Source: Flavobacterium cellulosilyticum (lineage in GTDB: Bacteria; Bacteroidota; Bacteroidia; Flavobacteriales; Flavobacteriaceae). From it: a stretch of 64,000 nucleotides of DNA. The stretch covers positions 341,286-405,285 of the forward strand of contig NZ_SMFK01000003.1 in NCBI RefSeq assembly GCF_004349355.1. Reading direction: 5' to 3'. Shown here in pieces: positions 21,172-30,300 of this stretch. The translations under genes were made by a program, and so were the position numbers. The notes beneath the pieces are model-generated. The model ran no database searches. It was not told the origin of the DNA and saw nothing but the letters and a program-made list of their open reading frames with translations. Within the stretch, counting starts at the first letter, position 1; each line of letters opens with the position of its first letter.

Positions 21172-22110
21172 ATGAAAAAAGTGGGAATTATAGGTGGTTC
21201 TGGTTTCATAGGAAGCTATATCACCAAAGCTTTTCTAGATAATCATTTTCTAGTAAAAGTATCGACTACAGCTATTACAAGAGAAGATAAGTACAAACAT
21301 CTTGTAACACTAAACCATGCTGATAATTTACATATTAGCGAATTAGATGTGATGGATAAAGTCGCACTACAAGATTTTGTTATCGACTGTGATATTGTAA
21401 TTCATAGTGGAACTCCATTTATTTTAGACGTTCAAAATCCACAATCCCAATTGTTTGATCCAACTATAAAAGGAACAGAAAACTTTTTAGAGGTTATTAT
21501 TCAAACACCAGGAATCGAAAAAGTAGTATTTATTGCTTCAGTCGCTGCTTGGAATACTAATTTTCCAATGCCTGCAGGAACTAAAAGTTTCACCGACACT
21601 TTCGATGAAAATGATACTCCTTTTACTAGCACCGAAAGTCATCCATATGCACAAGCCAAATTTATTGCCAACCAAGTAGTCGAACAATTCATTATTGACC
21701 ATCCGGATTTATCGTATGAAATCAGTACCGTTTCCCCTGTTTTGGTTGCTGGAAAATCCATGTCGCAAAGAGAAGATTCTACCTCAACAGGTTTGCAGTT
21801 TTTGATCAAAAATAAATTAGCTCCTGATGCTTTTGTTCAGGCGCTTTATGATAATGATGTGCCTTTTGCCATTGTTGATGTTGAAGATGTGGCTCATGCT
21901 GTTTATAAAGTAGCTACTACCAAAGGATTGCACGGCAAAAATTATTTATTAACCAGTGAAACATATAAAATCACTGATATGACTGCTATGCTCAACAACC
22001 AAGAACCTAAGGAAAAAGCAAGTATTGTTTATAAAAATAATTTGGCTAAAAAAGAATTGGGAATACAATTTAGACCCGCGAAAGAAACTTTGAATAATTA
22101 TTCAATTTAA
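21172..22110 (+). CDS. NAD(P)-dependent epimerase/reductase (extended SDR)
   Basis: 312 aa from the ATG at 21172. The N-terminal Rossmann motif GIIGGSGFIGSYI, the conserved serine in FIASVAAWN and the catalytic YAQAK (YxxxK) place it in the extended short-chain dehydrogenase family near dihydroflavonol-reductase-type enzymes. It probably reduces or epimerises a small carbonyl or sugar-like substrate in the cytoplasm. A longer frame starts at a GTG at 21145, but that codon lies inside the hairpin stem; the ATG directly precedes the dinucleotide-binding strand. It is 12 bp before the dioxygenase-like gene, so tightly coupled. Confidence 0.88.
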   Translation: MKKVGIIGGSGFIGSYITKAFLDNHFLVKVSTTAITREDKYKHLVTLNHADNLHISELDVMDKVALQDFVIDCDIVIHSGTPFILDVQNPQSQLFDPTIKGTENFLEVIIQTPGIEKVVFIASVAAWNTNFPMPAGTKSFTDTFDENDTPFTSTESHPYAQAKFIANQVVEQFIIDHPDLSYEISTVSPVLVAGKSMSQREDSTSTGLQFLIKNKLAPDAFVQALYDNDVPFAIVDVEDVAHAVYKVATTKGLHGKNYLLTSETYKITDMTAMLNNQEPKEKASIVYKNNLAKKELGIQFRPAKETLNNYSI

Positions 22111-22122
22111 AATAATTAAAAA

Positions 22123-23022
22123 ATGGAAAGACGAATATTTATTAAAAACACCTCCCTATTTGCAATTGCAATTAGCACAACAGGTTTTGTACGTTTTGAT
22201 GGCAAGCATTATATTGGTGACTGTGAAACTACTAGCGATATTTTAGGTCCTTTTTATAGACCTGACAGTCCTATTAGAAATAACCTGACTATTGTTGGTG
22301 ATTTAGGTGAAACAATTTTGCTAACTGGTAAAATTTATCATAAAGATTGTAGTACACCTTATAAAAAAGCTAAAATAGAATTATGGCATTGCGACTCCAA
22401 TGGGGTTTATGACAATTCTTCTGAGCAATATCGCTATCGTGGCACTTCATTCTCTGATGAGAATGGCAATTATTCCTTTAAAACGATTTTACCCGTTCCA
22501 TACGATATTGGGAATGGAATGTTTCGTCCAGCCCATTTTCATATGATGATTTCAGCTAAAGGTTATCAACCATTAGTGACTCAAGTTTACTTCAAGGGAG
22601 ATGTACATATTTCCAAGGACGAAACAGCTTCTTTGCCAACGGCTATAAAAAGAATATTACCTATTGAAAATTTAAAAAACGGAACCAAAAAAGTAGTTTA
22701 TAACATTGGTATGTCTGAAAGTTTATTAGCAGAATCATCCGCTATTGACAAATTGGTCGGTACCTATACAGATGAAAAAGATTCAACTATCAAAAAAATA
22801 TTTTTCAAAAAAGACAATGTACTTTGGATGAAAAACGAATTATTCGGAGTCAATTTTGATTTCATTGGTAATAATACTTTTACCCGATTGGGATCAGACC
22901 CAAAAGAGGAACTTACTTTTCATTTTGAATTATTACCGACTAGTTTAGTTAAGTTAACAATTTCATCAGTTAATGAAAATGGTGAAAAACAAACTCAAGT
23001 TTTGGTTAGGGAAAAGACATAA
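22123..23022 (+). CDS. Exported intradiol ring-cleavage dioxygenase-like protein
   Basis: 299 aa. The N terminus ERRIFIK followed by a hydrophobic stretch looks like a twin-arginine signal, which would fit export of a metal-loaded enzyme. The central domain (about 30-185) matches the catechol/protocatechuate dioxygenase fold (LGPFYRPDSP, then KIELWHCDSNGVYDN). All four Fe(III) ligands can be placed: Tyr in GVYDN, Tyr in LPVPY, and both His in RPAHFH. It could therefore open a catechol-type ring. The C-terminal ~90 residues form an extra beta-rich domain that I do not recognise. Substrate is unknown. Confidence 0.85.
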   Translation: MERRIFIKNTSLFAIAISTTGFVRFDGKHYIGDCETTSDILGPFYRPDSPIRNNLTIVGDLGETILLTGKIYHKDCSTPYKKAKIELWHCDSNGVYDNSSEQYRYRGTSFSDENGNYSFKTILPVPYDIGNGMFRPAHFHMMISAKGYQPLVTQVYFKGDVHISKDETASLPTAIKRILPIENLKNGTKKVVYNIGMSESLLAESSAIDKLVGTYTDEKDSTIKKIFFKKDNVLWMKNELFGVNFDFIGNNTFTRLGSDPKEELTFHFELLPTSLVKLTISSVNENGEKQTQVLVREKT

Positions 23023-23077
23023 ATCCTTTTAGGTCTATGTGAAACTTCAAATAATTATTCTAATAAAATCAAGTACA

Positions 23078-23529
23078 ATGAAAAAAACAAACTACTTCCT
23101 GATTGCTTTTGCCTTTTTTGGAATGATAAACGCTCAAGAAACAATAGGATTTACCTTTAATCATATTGCATTATCGGTAAAAAACCTGGACAATTCGGCT
23201 GCATTCTATAAAGATGTTTTACAGCTTAAGGAAATTACCAATAAAACAAAAAAGGAGGGTATTCGATGGTTTCACTTGGAGAAGGAAAAGAATTGCACCT
23301 TATTTCTATTCTAAAAGAAGCCGTTACCATTAATAAAGAAGTTCATTTTGCATTGACAACATCTAATTTCGATGCCTTTGTTAAAATTGTAGAAGCAAAG
23401 AATATTCGGTATTCTGATTGGCCAGGAACTCTAAATAATGTAAATATCCGAGCAGACGGAATCAAACAAATATATCTTCAAGACCCCGACGGTTATTGGA
23501 TTGAAGTAAATAGTGTTGGAAATAAATAA
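23078..23529 (+). pseudogene. VOC (glyoxalase/bleomycin-resistance) family protein, frameshifted
   Basis: A 1-nt deletion splits one VOC gene into two overlapping frames. The first part (signal peptide ending NAQ, then FNHIALSVKNLDNSAAFYKDVL) runs to GIRWF and goes out of frame near 23270-23274. The second frame resumes with SLGEGKELHLISI and continues to a normal VOC end (YLQDPDGYWIEVN). Adding one T in the TTT run would restore an uninterrupted protein of about 151 aa. There is no slippery heptamer, so this is either an inactivating mutation or a sequencing error. Surrounding genes are intact. Confidence 0.85.
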
Positions 23530-23589
23530 ACGCAATAGTATTTCAAAATCAGAAAACAGAATAGAGTAAACATACAAAAAGCACGAAAA

Positions 23590-24630
23590 ATGGAACAAAC
23601 AGCGAATCATCCGTCACCCGAAAGTATTATGCAAATTGGCACTGGATTTTGGGCCTCAAAAATCCTTTTGAGTGCTGTAAAATTTGAACTTTTCACTGTA
23701 CTTGTCGAAAATAAATCAATGTCGGCATTTGATATTAAGTCGAAATTTGGGTTTCAATGTACCATCCGAAATGTATATGATTTTTTAGATGCTCTTACAG
23801 CTTTTGGCTTTCTAAAACGGGAAGGTTTGTTAGCATCTGCAAGGTATTCTAACAACCTGAACACTAACTTTTTTCTTGACAAAAACAAACCAACCTACAT
23901 TGGTGGCATATTAGAAATGCTAAATAATAGATTATATGGTTTTTGGGGTAATCTTGAAGAAGGATTACTCACAGGACTTCCACAGAATGAAATAAAAATT
24001 GGCGAAAATTTGTTTGATGCTTTATATGCTGATGCAGTCCGTTTGAAAGAATTTATTTTAGCTATGAGTGGAATTCAAATGGGTGGTTTTATAGCTTTTG
24101 CTCAAAAATTTGATTTTTCAAAATATAAAACCTTAGTAGATATTGGTGGTTCAGCAGGATTATTGTCCTTGATGGTTGCAAAACATCAATCGCATATAAA
24201 TTGTATTACTTGGGATTTGCCTGAAGTGACTCCCATTGCCAACGAAACTATTGCAAATTTTCAATTACAAAATCGTGTAAAAACAAATGCTGGTAATTTC
24301 TTCAATGATCAATTCCCAAAAGGGGACATAATTACAATGGGAAATATTTTGCACGATTGGGACGAAGAAACCAAGCTGATGTTAATTAAAAAAGCCTTTG
24401 ATGCATTGCCCGATGGTGGTGCTTTAGTAGTTATTGAAAACATAATTGATGACGAAAGAATGCAAAATGTTTTTGGTTTGATGATGAGTTTGAATATGCT
24501 CATCGAAACCGGAAATGGATTTGATTTTACATTTGCTGAATTCAATAAATGGACAAAAGCGATAGGTTTTAAATCTACTTCATTGTTAGCATTGGCTGGT
24601 CCTGCAAGTGCAGCAATTGCTTATAAATAA
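23590..24630 (+). CDS. SAM-dependent O-methyltransferase (Methyltransf_2 type)
   Basis: 346 aa. An N-terminal winged-helix dimerisation domain (about 15-110) is followed by a Rossmann domain with the SAM motif LVDIGGSAGLLSLM near residue 185, the acidic ITWDLPEV loop, and GNILHDWDEE, whose His matches the catalytic base of plant-type O-methyltransferases. It probably methylates a phenolic hydroxyl in the cytoplasm. Its presence next to a dioxygenase-like gene suggests an aromatic substrate (inference). Confidence 0.9.
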   Translation: MEQTANHPSPESIMQIGTGFWASKILLSAVKFELFTVLVENKSMSAFDIKSKFGFQCTIRNVYDFLDALTAFGFLKREGLLASARYSNNLNTNFFLDKNKPTYIGGILEMLNNRLYGFWGNLEEGLLTGLPQNEIKIGENLFDALYADAVRLKEFILAMSGIQMGGFIAFAQKFDFSKYKTLVDIGGSAGLLSLMVAKHQSHINCITWDLPEVTPIANETIANFQLQNRVKTNAGNFFNDQFPKGDIITMGNILHDWDEETKLMLIKKAFDALPDGGALVVIENIIDDERMQNVFGLMMSLNMLIETGNGFDFTFAEFNKWTKAIGFKSTSLLALAGPASAAIAYK

Positions 24631-24694
24631 AATAATTAAAAATGCATAAAGTAAAAACGAGTAAACAAATTAGTAACCTATAAATCACAAAAAA

Positions 24695-24961
24695 ATGAAA
24701 ACAGTAGTAGTCCGTCACAAAGTAAAAGATTTTGATGTTTGGAAAAAAGGTCAACAAGAACGACTTGAAATATTTGCACCTGCAATTAATAGTTTTAATG
24801 CTTTTCAAGATGTAGATAATCCAAATTCGGTTGTAATAATAATTGAAACTGATAATGTAGAATTGCTTGGAGCAATCATCAACGACCCGAAAAATCAACA
24901 TTTGAAAGACAAGCACACCGTATTAGAACCCATTACGATGTCGATGCAAATACAATTTTAA
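24695..24961 (+). CDS. Small ABM-like (dimeric alpha/beta-barrel) cytoplasmic protein
   Basis: 88 aa with no signal peptide. It begins VVVRHKVKDFDVWKKG, a pattern repeated twice in the lipoprotein encoded 49 bp downstream. The predicted beta-alpha-beta-beta-alpha-beta order and the PNSVVIIIET strand suit the antibiotic-biosynthesis-monooxygenase-like superfamily. Catalysis cannot be shown from the sequence. Confidence 0.8.
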   Translation: MKTVVVRHKVKDFDVWKKGQQERLEIFAPAINSFNAFQDVDNPNSVVIIIETDNVELLGAIINDPKNQHLKDKHTVLEPITMSMQIQF

Positions 24962-25010
24962 AAACATAATTAGAAACGAGAATTTTTATTAACATTTAAA
25001 TTACAAAAAA

Positions 25011-25727
25011 ATGAAATCAATTATTACAGCAATTATCGCTTTGGCGATGTTCACTTTCATTTCTTGTAAAAAAGAAAGTGGTAAAGAAGTTACAACTGAA
25101 CCAAATGCAGAAGAAACAAAAGCTCCAGTAGCCGAGGCAATTCCTGCATTTGAACCCTTTAAAGTAATGGCCGTAACTCATATCGTAAAAGATTTTGATA
25201 CATGGAAAAAATCTTTTGACGAACACGAAAGTATGCGAGCTGCTAATGGTATTTCATTACGGGCACTGGGGAGAGATATGGAAAATCCAAACAAAGTTCT
25301 CATTTTTTTAGAAATAGACGATTTACAAAAAGCCAAAGATTTTGCTGCAAGTCCAAACTTAAAAGAAGCGATGCAAAAAGGCGGTGTAATCAGTAAACCA
25401 GACTATATTTATGCAGATGTTTTACGCTTTGAAGAATCACCAGCAGAATTTAAAGACAGAATTAGAGTTGGGCATAAAGTAAAAGATTTCGATGCTTGGC
25501 TTAAAGTCTATGATGCCGAAGGAAAAGATACTAGAGCGGCACACGGACTTATAGACAGAGCAATTTCAAGAAATATTGATGATCCCAATATGATATACAT
25601 CACTTTTGCAGTAAGCGATATGGCAAAAGCAAAAGCGAGACTTGCTGATCCTGCTCTCAAAAAAATAATGATGGATGGAGGTGTAATTGGCAAACCTGTA
25701 ATTGATTTTTATACAAGTGTAAATTAA
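25011..25727 (+). CDS. Lipoprotein with two tandem ABM-like domains
   Basis: 238 aa. The lipobox FISC (Cys about residue 19) is followed by a flexible A/E/P-rich linker and two homologous domains of about 85-90 residues. Domain 1 opens AVTHIVKDFDTWKKSF (about 54-145) and domain 2 opens RVGHKVKDFDAWLKVY (about 150-238). Each ends in a GGVI.KP motif (GGVISKP, GGVIGKP). The protein is a fused, exported duplicate of the small protein encoded just upstream. Last gene of the unit; a terminator follows. Confidence 0.85.
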   Translation: MKSIITAIIALAMFTFISCKKESGKEVTTEPNAEETKAPVAEAIPAFEPFKVMAVTHIVKDFDTWKKSFDEHESMRAANGISLRALGRDMENPNKVLIFLEIDDLQKAKDFAASPNLKEAMQKGGVISKPDYIYADVLRFEESPAEFKDRIRVGHKVKDFDAWLKVYDAEGKDTRAAHGLIDRAISRNIDDPNMIYITFAVSDMAKAKARLADPALKKIMMDGGVIGKPVIDFYTSVN

Positions 25728-25747
25728 AAATATTCTAATAAAACAGT

Positions 25748-25791
25748 AAATCCTCCTTTCAAAATAATACTTTTTGGGAGGAGGGATTTTT
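25748..25791 (+). terminator. Terminator at the end of the ten-gene operon
   Basis: Hairpin AAATCCTCCT with AGGAGGGATTT (one bulged G) followed by a T-rich stretch, 20 bp after the last stop codon. It marks the 3' end of the 17952-25727 unit. Confidence 0.75.
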
Positions 25792-25891
25792 ATTCATTGC
25801 AATATAAATACAATAAATAAAACACAATTTATGGCTAGGCATACTTCAAGCTGGAAAATAAAAATTATATAGCGATCTAAGTTTATAAGAT

Positions 25892-27067
25892 ATGGAAAAC
25901 AAAAACGCACCACAACGAATTCTATCCATCGATCTTTTGAAAGGACTGGTAATGGTGATAATGGCACTTGACCATACTCGAGATTATTTTCATTATTCGG
26001 CATTCTATTTTGATCCGACAGATCCTACCAAAAGCACATTACCCATTTTCTTTACACGATTTATTACCCATTTTTGTGCTCCCGCTTTTAGTTTTCTGGC
26101 AGGACTTTCTGCTTGCTTAGTTGGGAGAAGAAAATCTAAATCTGAATTGTCTAGTTTTCTTGTAAAAAGAGGACTTTGGTTGGTATTTATCGAATTAACG
26201 ATTGTCAATTTTGCATGGTATTTTGATCTTTCCTTTAGAAACCCTAGTTTAATTGTTATTTGGTCTTTAGGAATAAGTATGATTGTTTTAGCGGCATTAA
26301 TTCATTTACCAAAAAAAATTATTTTAGTTTTCAGTATTCTAGTTATTTTTGGACATAATTTACTGGACACCACTCACTTTACAGGAAATGTATTATGGGC
26401 TATATTGCATGAATATGCCATTTTTAATATTTCTGAAACCCACCATTTAAATGTATATTATCCCATTATTCCTTGGATTGCAGTAATGTCATTGGGGTAT
26501 TATTTTGGATCTTTTTATGATAAATCTTATGACATCCTTAAAAGAAAAAAAGTGTTCAATCGCATCGGTATATCAGCATTACTATTATTTGTGTTCATTC
26601 GTTTTATAAATCGATACGGAGACCCGATTCCGTGGAAAGATTACGGTACTATTTCAAAAGATTTGATTTCGTTTTTAAATCCTTCAAAATACCCACCATC
26701 CTTGTTGTATTTATTAATGACATTGAGTGGTACAATTTTGTTTTTGGCAAACTCCGAAAAATTGAAAGGAAAAGTGGTTGATTTCTTTAGTACATTTGGT
26801 AGAGTTCCTTTCTTTTATTATATCATACATATCTATGTGATCCACCTTTTTGCCCTGTTATTTGCACAACTTACAGGATTTGGTTGGAAAATTATGATTT
26901 TGCCAACTTGGGTTTCTGAAGTAACTGCGTTAAAAGGATATGGATTTCCGCTTTCGGTAGTTTATGCGGTATGGATTGGAATTATTTTACTGCTCTACCC
27001 TATTTGTAAAAAATTTGATAATTATAAACAATCCCACAAAGAAAAATGGTGGTTGAGTTATTTGTAG
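25892..27067 (+). CDS. DUF1624 (HGSNAT-like) polytopic membrane protein
   Basis: 391 aa with about ten transmembrane segments. It opens RILSIDLLKGLVMVIMALDHTRDYFHY, including the conserved D and H of the heparan-alpha-glucosaminide N-acetyltransferase catalytic-domain family. Relatives move acetyl groups across membranes; the bacterial members are mostly uncharacterised. It lies 160 bp after the operon terminator, so it is probably separately transcribed. Its role with the neighbouring clusters is unknown. Confidence 0.85.
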   Translation: MENKNAPQRILSIDLLKGLVMVIMALDHTRDYFHYSAFYFDPTDPTKSTLPIFFTRFITHFCAPAFSFLAGLSACLVGRRKSKSELSSFLVKRGLWLVFIELTIVNFAWYFDLSFRNPSLIVIWSLGISMIVLAALIHLPKKIILVFSILVIFGHNLLDTTHFTGNVLWAILHEYAIFNISETHHLNVYYPIIPWIAVMSLGYYFGSFYDKSYDILKRKKVFNRIGISALLLFVFIRFINRYGDPIPWKDYGTISKDLISFLNPSKYPPSLLYLLMTLSGTILFLANSEKLKGKVVDFFSTFGRVPFFYYIIHIYVIHLFALLFAQLTGFGWKIMILPTWVSEVTALKGYGFPLSVVYAVWIGIILLLYPICKKFDNYKQSHKEKWWLSYL

Positions 27068-27270
27068 AAAAGGTGATTTTTAATCATGAAAAGACAAATA
27101 GTAATTCCAAGTTATTTTTGGAACAGAAACTCAAAAACCACTTTGTTTAAATTCTAATTCTGTTAGCGAAATTCAGATGCCAAATTATCCAAGGAAATTG
27201 ATTTTGTTCGAAAATTAGGGATTGATTATCATAGTTAATGATTGACTTTATAACCTCCTTGATTTTTTAG

Positions 27271-27278
27271 TATATTTG
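27271..27278 (+). promoter_or_regulatory. -7 box (TATATTTG) for the hybrid kinase gene
   Basis: Exact TAnnTTTG match with a weak -33 (TTTA at 27247-27250, 20-bp spacer). The TTG that opens the longest reading frame (27276) is the end of this box. This argues for translation from the ATG at 27351 with a leader of roughly 65 nt. Confidence 0.5.
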
Positions 27279-27350
27279 TTATATGACAACCCAATTAATA
27301 TTGTTCTAATTGAGAAAAATATTTTGTCTATTAACCCCAAACCTACTACA

Positions 27351-30300
27351 ATGCCCTACCAAAAAACAAAATCATTATGTTTTTTCTCTATTAAGAAAGT
27401 ATTTAATGAAACATTCAGAAATTCATTTGTTCTAATTCTAATAACCATATTATTACTTTCTAACCTTCAAAAAGGATATTCACAAGGAAAAGTAAAGTTT
27501 ACTAGAAAAACATCAAAAGATGGACTCTCACAAAGTTTTATTAAAAACATAATCAAAGATCATGATGGGTTTATATGGATAGGTACAGCAGACGGGCTTA
27601 ATAAATACGATAGCTATACTTTTAAAATATACAGAAACCATTCTCAAATAAAAGGAAGCTTAAGTAGTAATAACATTATGACTACCTATGTAGACAAAAA
27701 AGGCGTTTTATATGTGGGTACAGATAATGGTGCTTTAAACGTATATGATAACAAAAAGGATACTTTTACAATATACAAATATAATTCCCAGATAAGTTCT
27801 AACCGAGTTACCTGCTTGTTTGAAGATCATAATGGCATATTTTATGTTGGAACAGAAGGTAGCGGACTATACTCCTTCAACCGAGAGACCAAAAAATTTA
27901 AGCTTTTATATTTTGACAATATCGCAAAAAATCGACTTATAAGTCCCGTTATTAGAGCTATTAACGAAGACAGGGAAGGGAATTTATGGATAGGTACTGA
28001 ACAGGGTATCACAGTCATCAGTAAAGACCGCAAAATTTTTACTGATTATACGCAGACCGAAGATCCTAATAGTTTAAGTATAAAAGCAATTAGAACTATT
28101 TTTATTGATTCTGAAGGTAAGGTCTGGATAGGCACTGCGTTTGGAGGCTTAAATCTTTTTGACAAAAAAACTAAAAAATTTATCCATTTTAAAAACAAAA
28201 TCACTGATTTAAATAGTCTTCTAGGCGATTTTGTGCCACAGATTTGTGAAGCCAAAGACGGTAAAATTTGGATCGCTACTAATTTTGGAATCAGCGTATT
28301 AGAAAAAAAAACCTTCACTTTTACCAATTATACAAACGATCCTTTTGACAACAATTCACTTCTTGATAATGGTCTCAATGCAATTTTTGCTGATGAGAAA
28401 GATAATATATGGGTAGGCAGTATATCAGGTCTTTCTATGAAGGAAGCCAAAATTTCTAAATTCCCCAATTTTTCTTACAACCCTGGAAAACCCGAAGGCT
28501 TGGGAAGCAGAGAAGTTTTTAGCATTTATCAAGACTCCAAAAATAATATTTGGCTGGGCACAAGAAACGGGATTGATTTGTTTAATCGAGAATCAGAAAC
28601 ATTTAAACATTATAACACACGAACCGCTGGACTTGGCTTAGGCACTGTTACTTCTTTATTTGAGGACAGGTATAAAAAGTTATGGATTGGTACTTTTGAA
28701 CGAGGTCTACTCTCTTTTAATACAGATAAAAATACCTATATAACATACGAGGGAATTGATCCTATAACAAATATAAAAACACCTATTCGAGATATATGGT
28801 ATATTAAAGAAGATACAAAAGGTGAATTATATATTGCTTCCTTCAGTAGCGGGGTCTATAAATATAATAGAAATGAAAATCAATTTTATCGCTTGCATTG
28901 GGAAGGAAAAAATATCCCTTATCTGGGAATAAATTGTTTTTATATTGATAGCAAAAATAATTTATGGCTTGGTTCAATTCAAGATGGGTTGATTAAAATT
29001 AATAAAGAAAAAGGAATATATAAAATATTTAAAAATGACCCAAAAAATAGTAAAAGTATAAGTGATAATTTAATTTCATACCTATACGAGGACAGAAAAG
29101 GAAATTTATGGGTTGGCACTCAAGCTGGTTTAAACAGAATTAACGCCGACAATACATTCACCCACTATTCCGAAAAAAATGGACTAGCCAATAATTTCAT
29201 TAATGGTATTTTAGAGGATGATAAAGGCTCATTGTGGTTAAGCACCAATAGTGGAATTTCAGAATTTAATATTGAATCCAAATCTTTCAAAAACTTCAAC
29301 ATAAATGATGGTTTTGATGATAATGAACTTTTACCAAGAGCTGCATTCAAGCTTAAAAGCGGAGAAATGATTTTTGGTGGTTTAAATGGATTTAATATAT
29401 TCCATCCCCAAAAACTTATTTTCGATAAACAGACTCCTATTGTTTTAATAACAAACTTTAAATTATTTAATAAATCCGTAATTCCTGGAGCTGAAAATTC
29501 TCCACTAAAAGAGGAAATTAATAAAGTCAAGGAAATTACTCTCACACATAAACAATCTGAATTTTCATTTGATTTTGCAGCTTTAAATTTTTCTAGAACC
29601 AAGGAAAACCAATACGCATATAAATTAGAAGGCTTTGATAAGGATTGGGTTTATATTGGTAAAAACAGAAACGCTTACTACACCAATATTCCTCCAGGCG
29701 AATATACATTCAGGGTAAAAGCCTCGAATAATGATGGGGTATGGAATGAAGAAGGTACGTCAATAAAAATTAATATAGTTCCTCCTTTTTGGATGACGTG
29801 GTGGTTTAGAATACTTTCGGCACTAACCGTTATTGGCTGTGCCCTATGTTTATATTATTCCCGAGTTAAAGGGATTAGCGCCCAGAAGGCTGAATTGGAA
29901 AAACAAGTACTACAACGCACCGAAGAAGTTGTTAATCAGGCAAAAGAATTAGAAACTCAAACTGAACTTCTTAAGACTATAAATATTGCCCTGGAGAAAG
30001 AAAGGGAAAGAGCCGAAAAAGCGAGTCAGGCAAAAAGTGTTTTCCTTGCCACTATGAGCCACGAAATCAGAACTCCAATGAACGGTGTTATCGGTATGAC
30101 ATCCCTACTCGAAGAAACTCCACTCAATCACGAACAACAGGAATATGTTACCGTCATTCGAGCCAGCGGAGATACACTTCTATCAGTTATCAACGATATT
30201 TTGGATTTTTCCAAGATCGAATCAGGAAATCTAGAACTTGAAACCCAAGATTTCAACCTTCGCCAATGCATTGAGCAAGTGATGGATCTGCTTGCTGGTA

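Noticed and set aside
23262..23280. Programmed -1 frameshift in the VOC gene
   Set aside because: No X-XXY-YYZ slippery heptamer and no stimulatory hairpin; a simple 1-nt deletion explains it.
29165..29602. 145-aa minus-strand frame inside the hybrid kinase
   Set aside because: Shadow of the propeller coding region; no independent motif.
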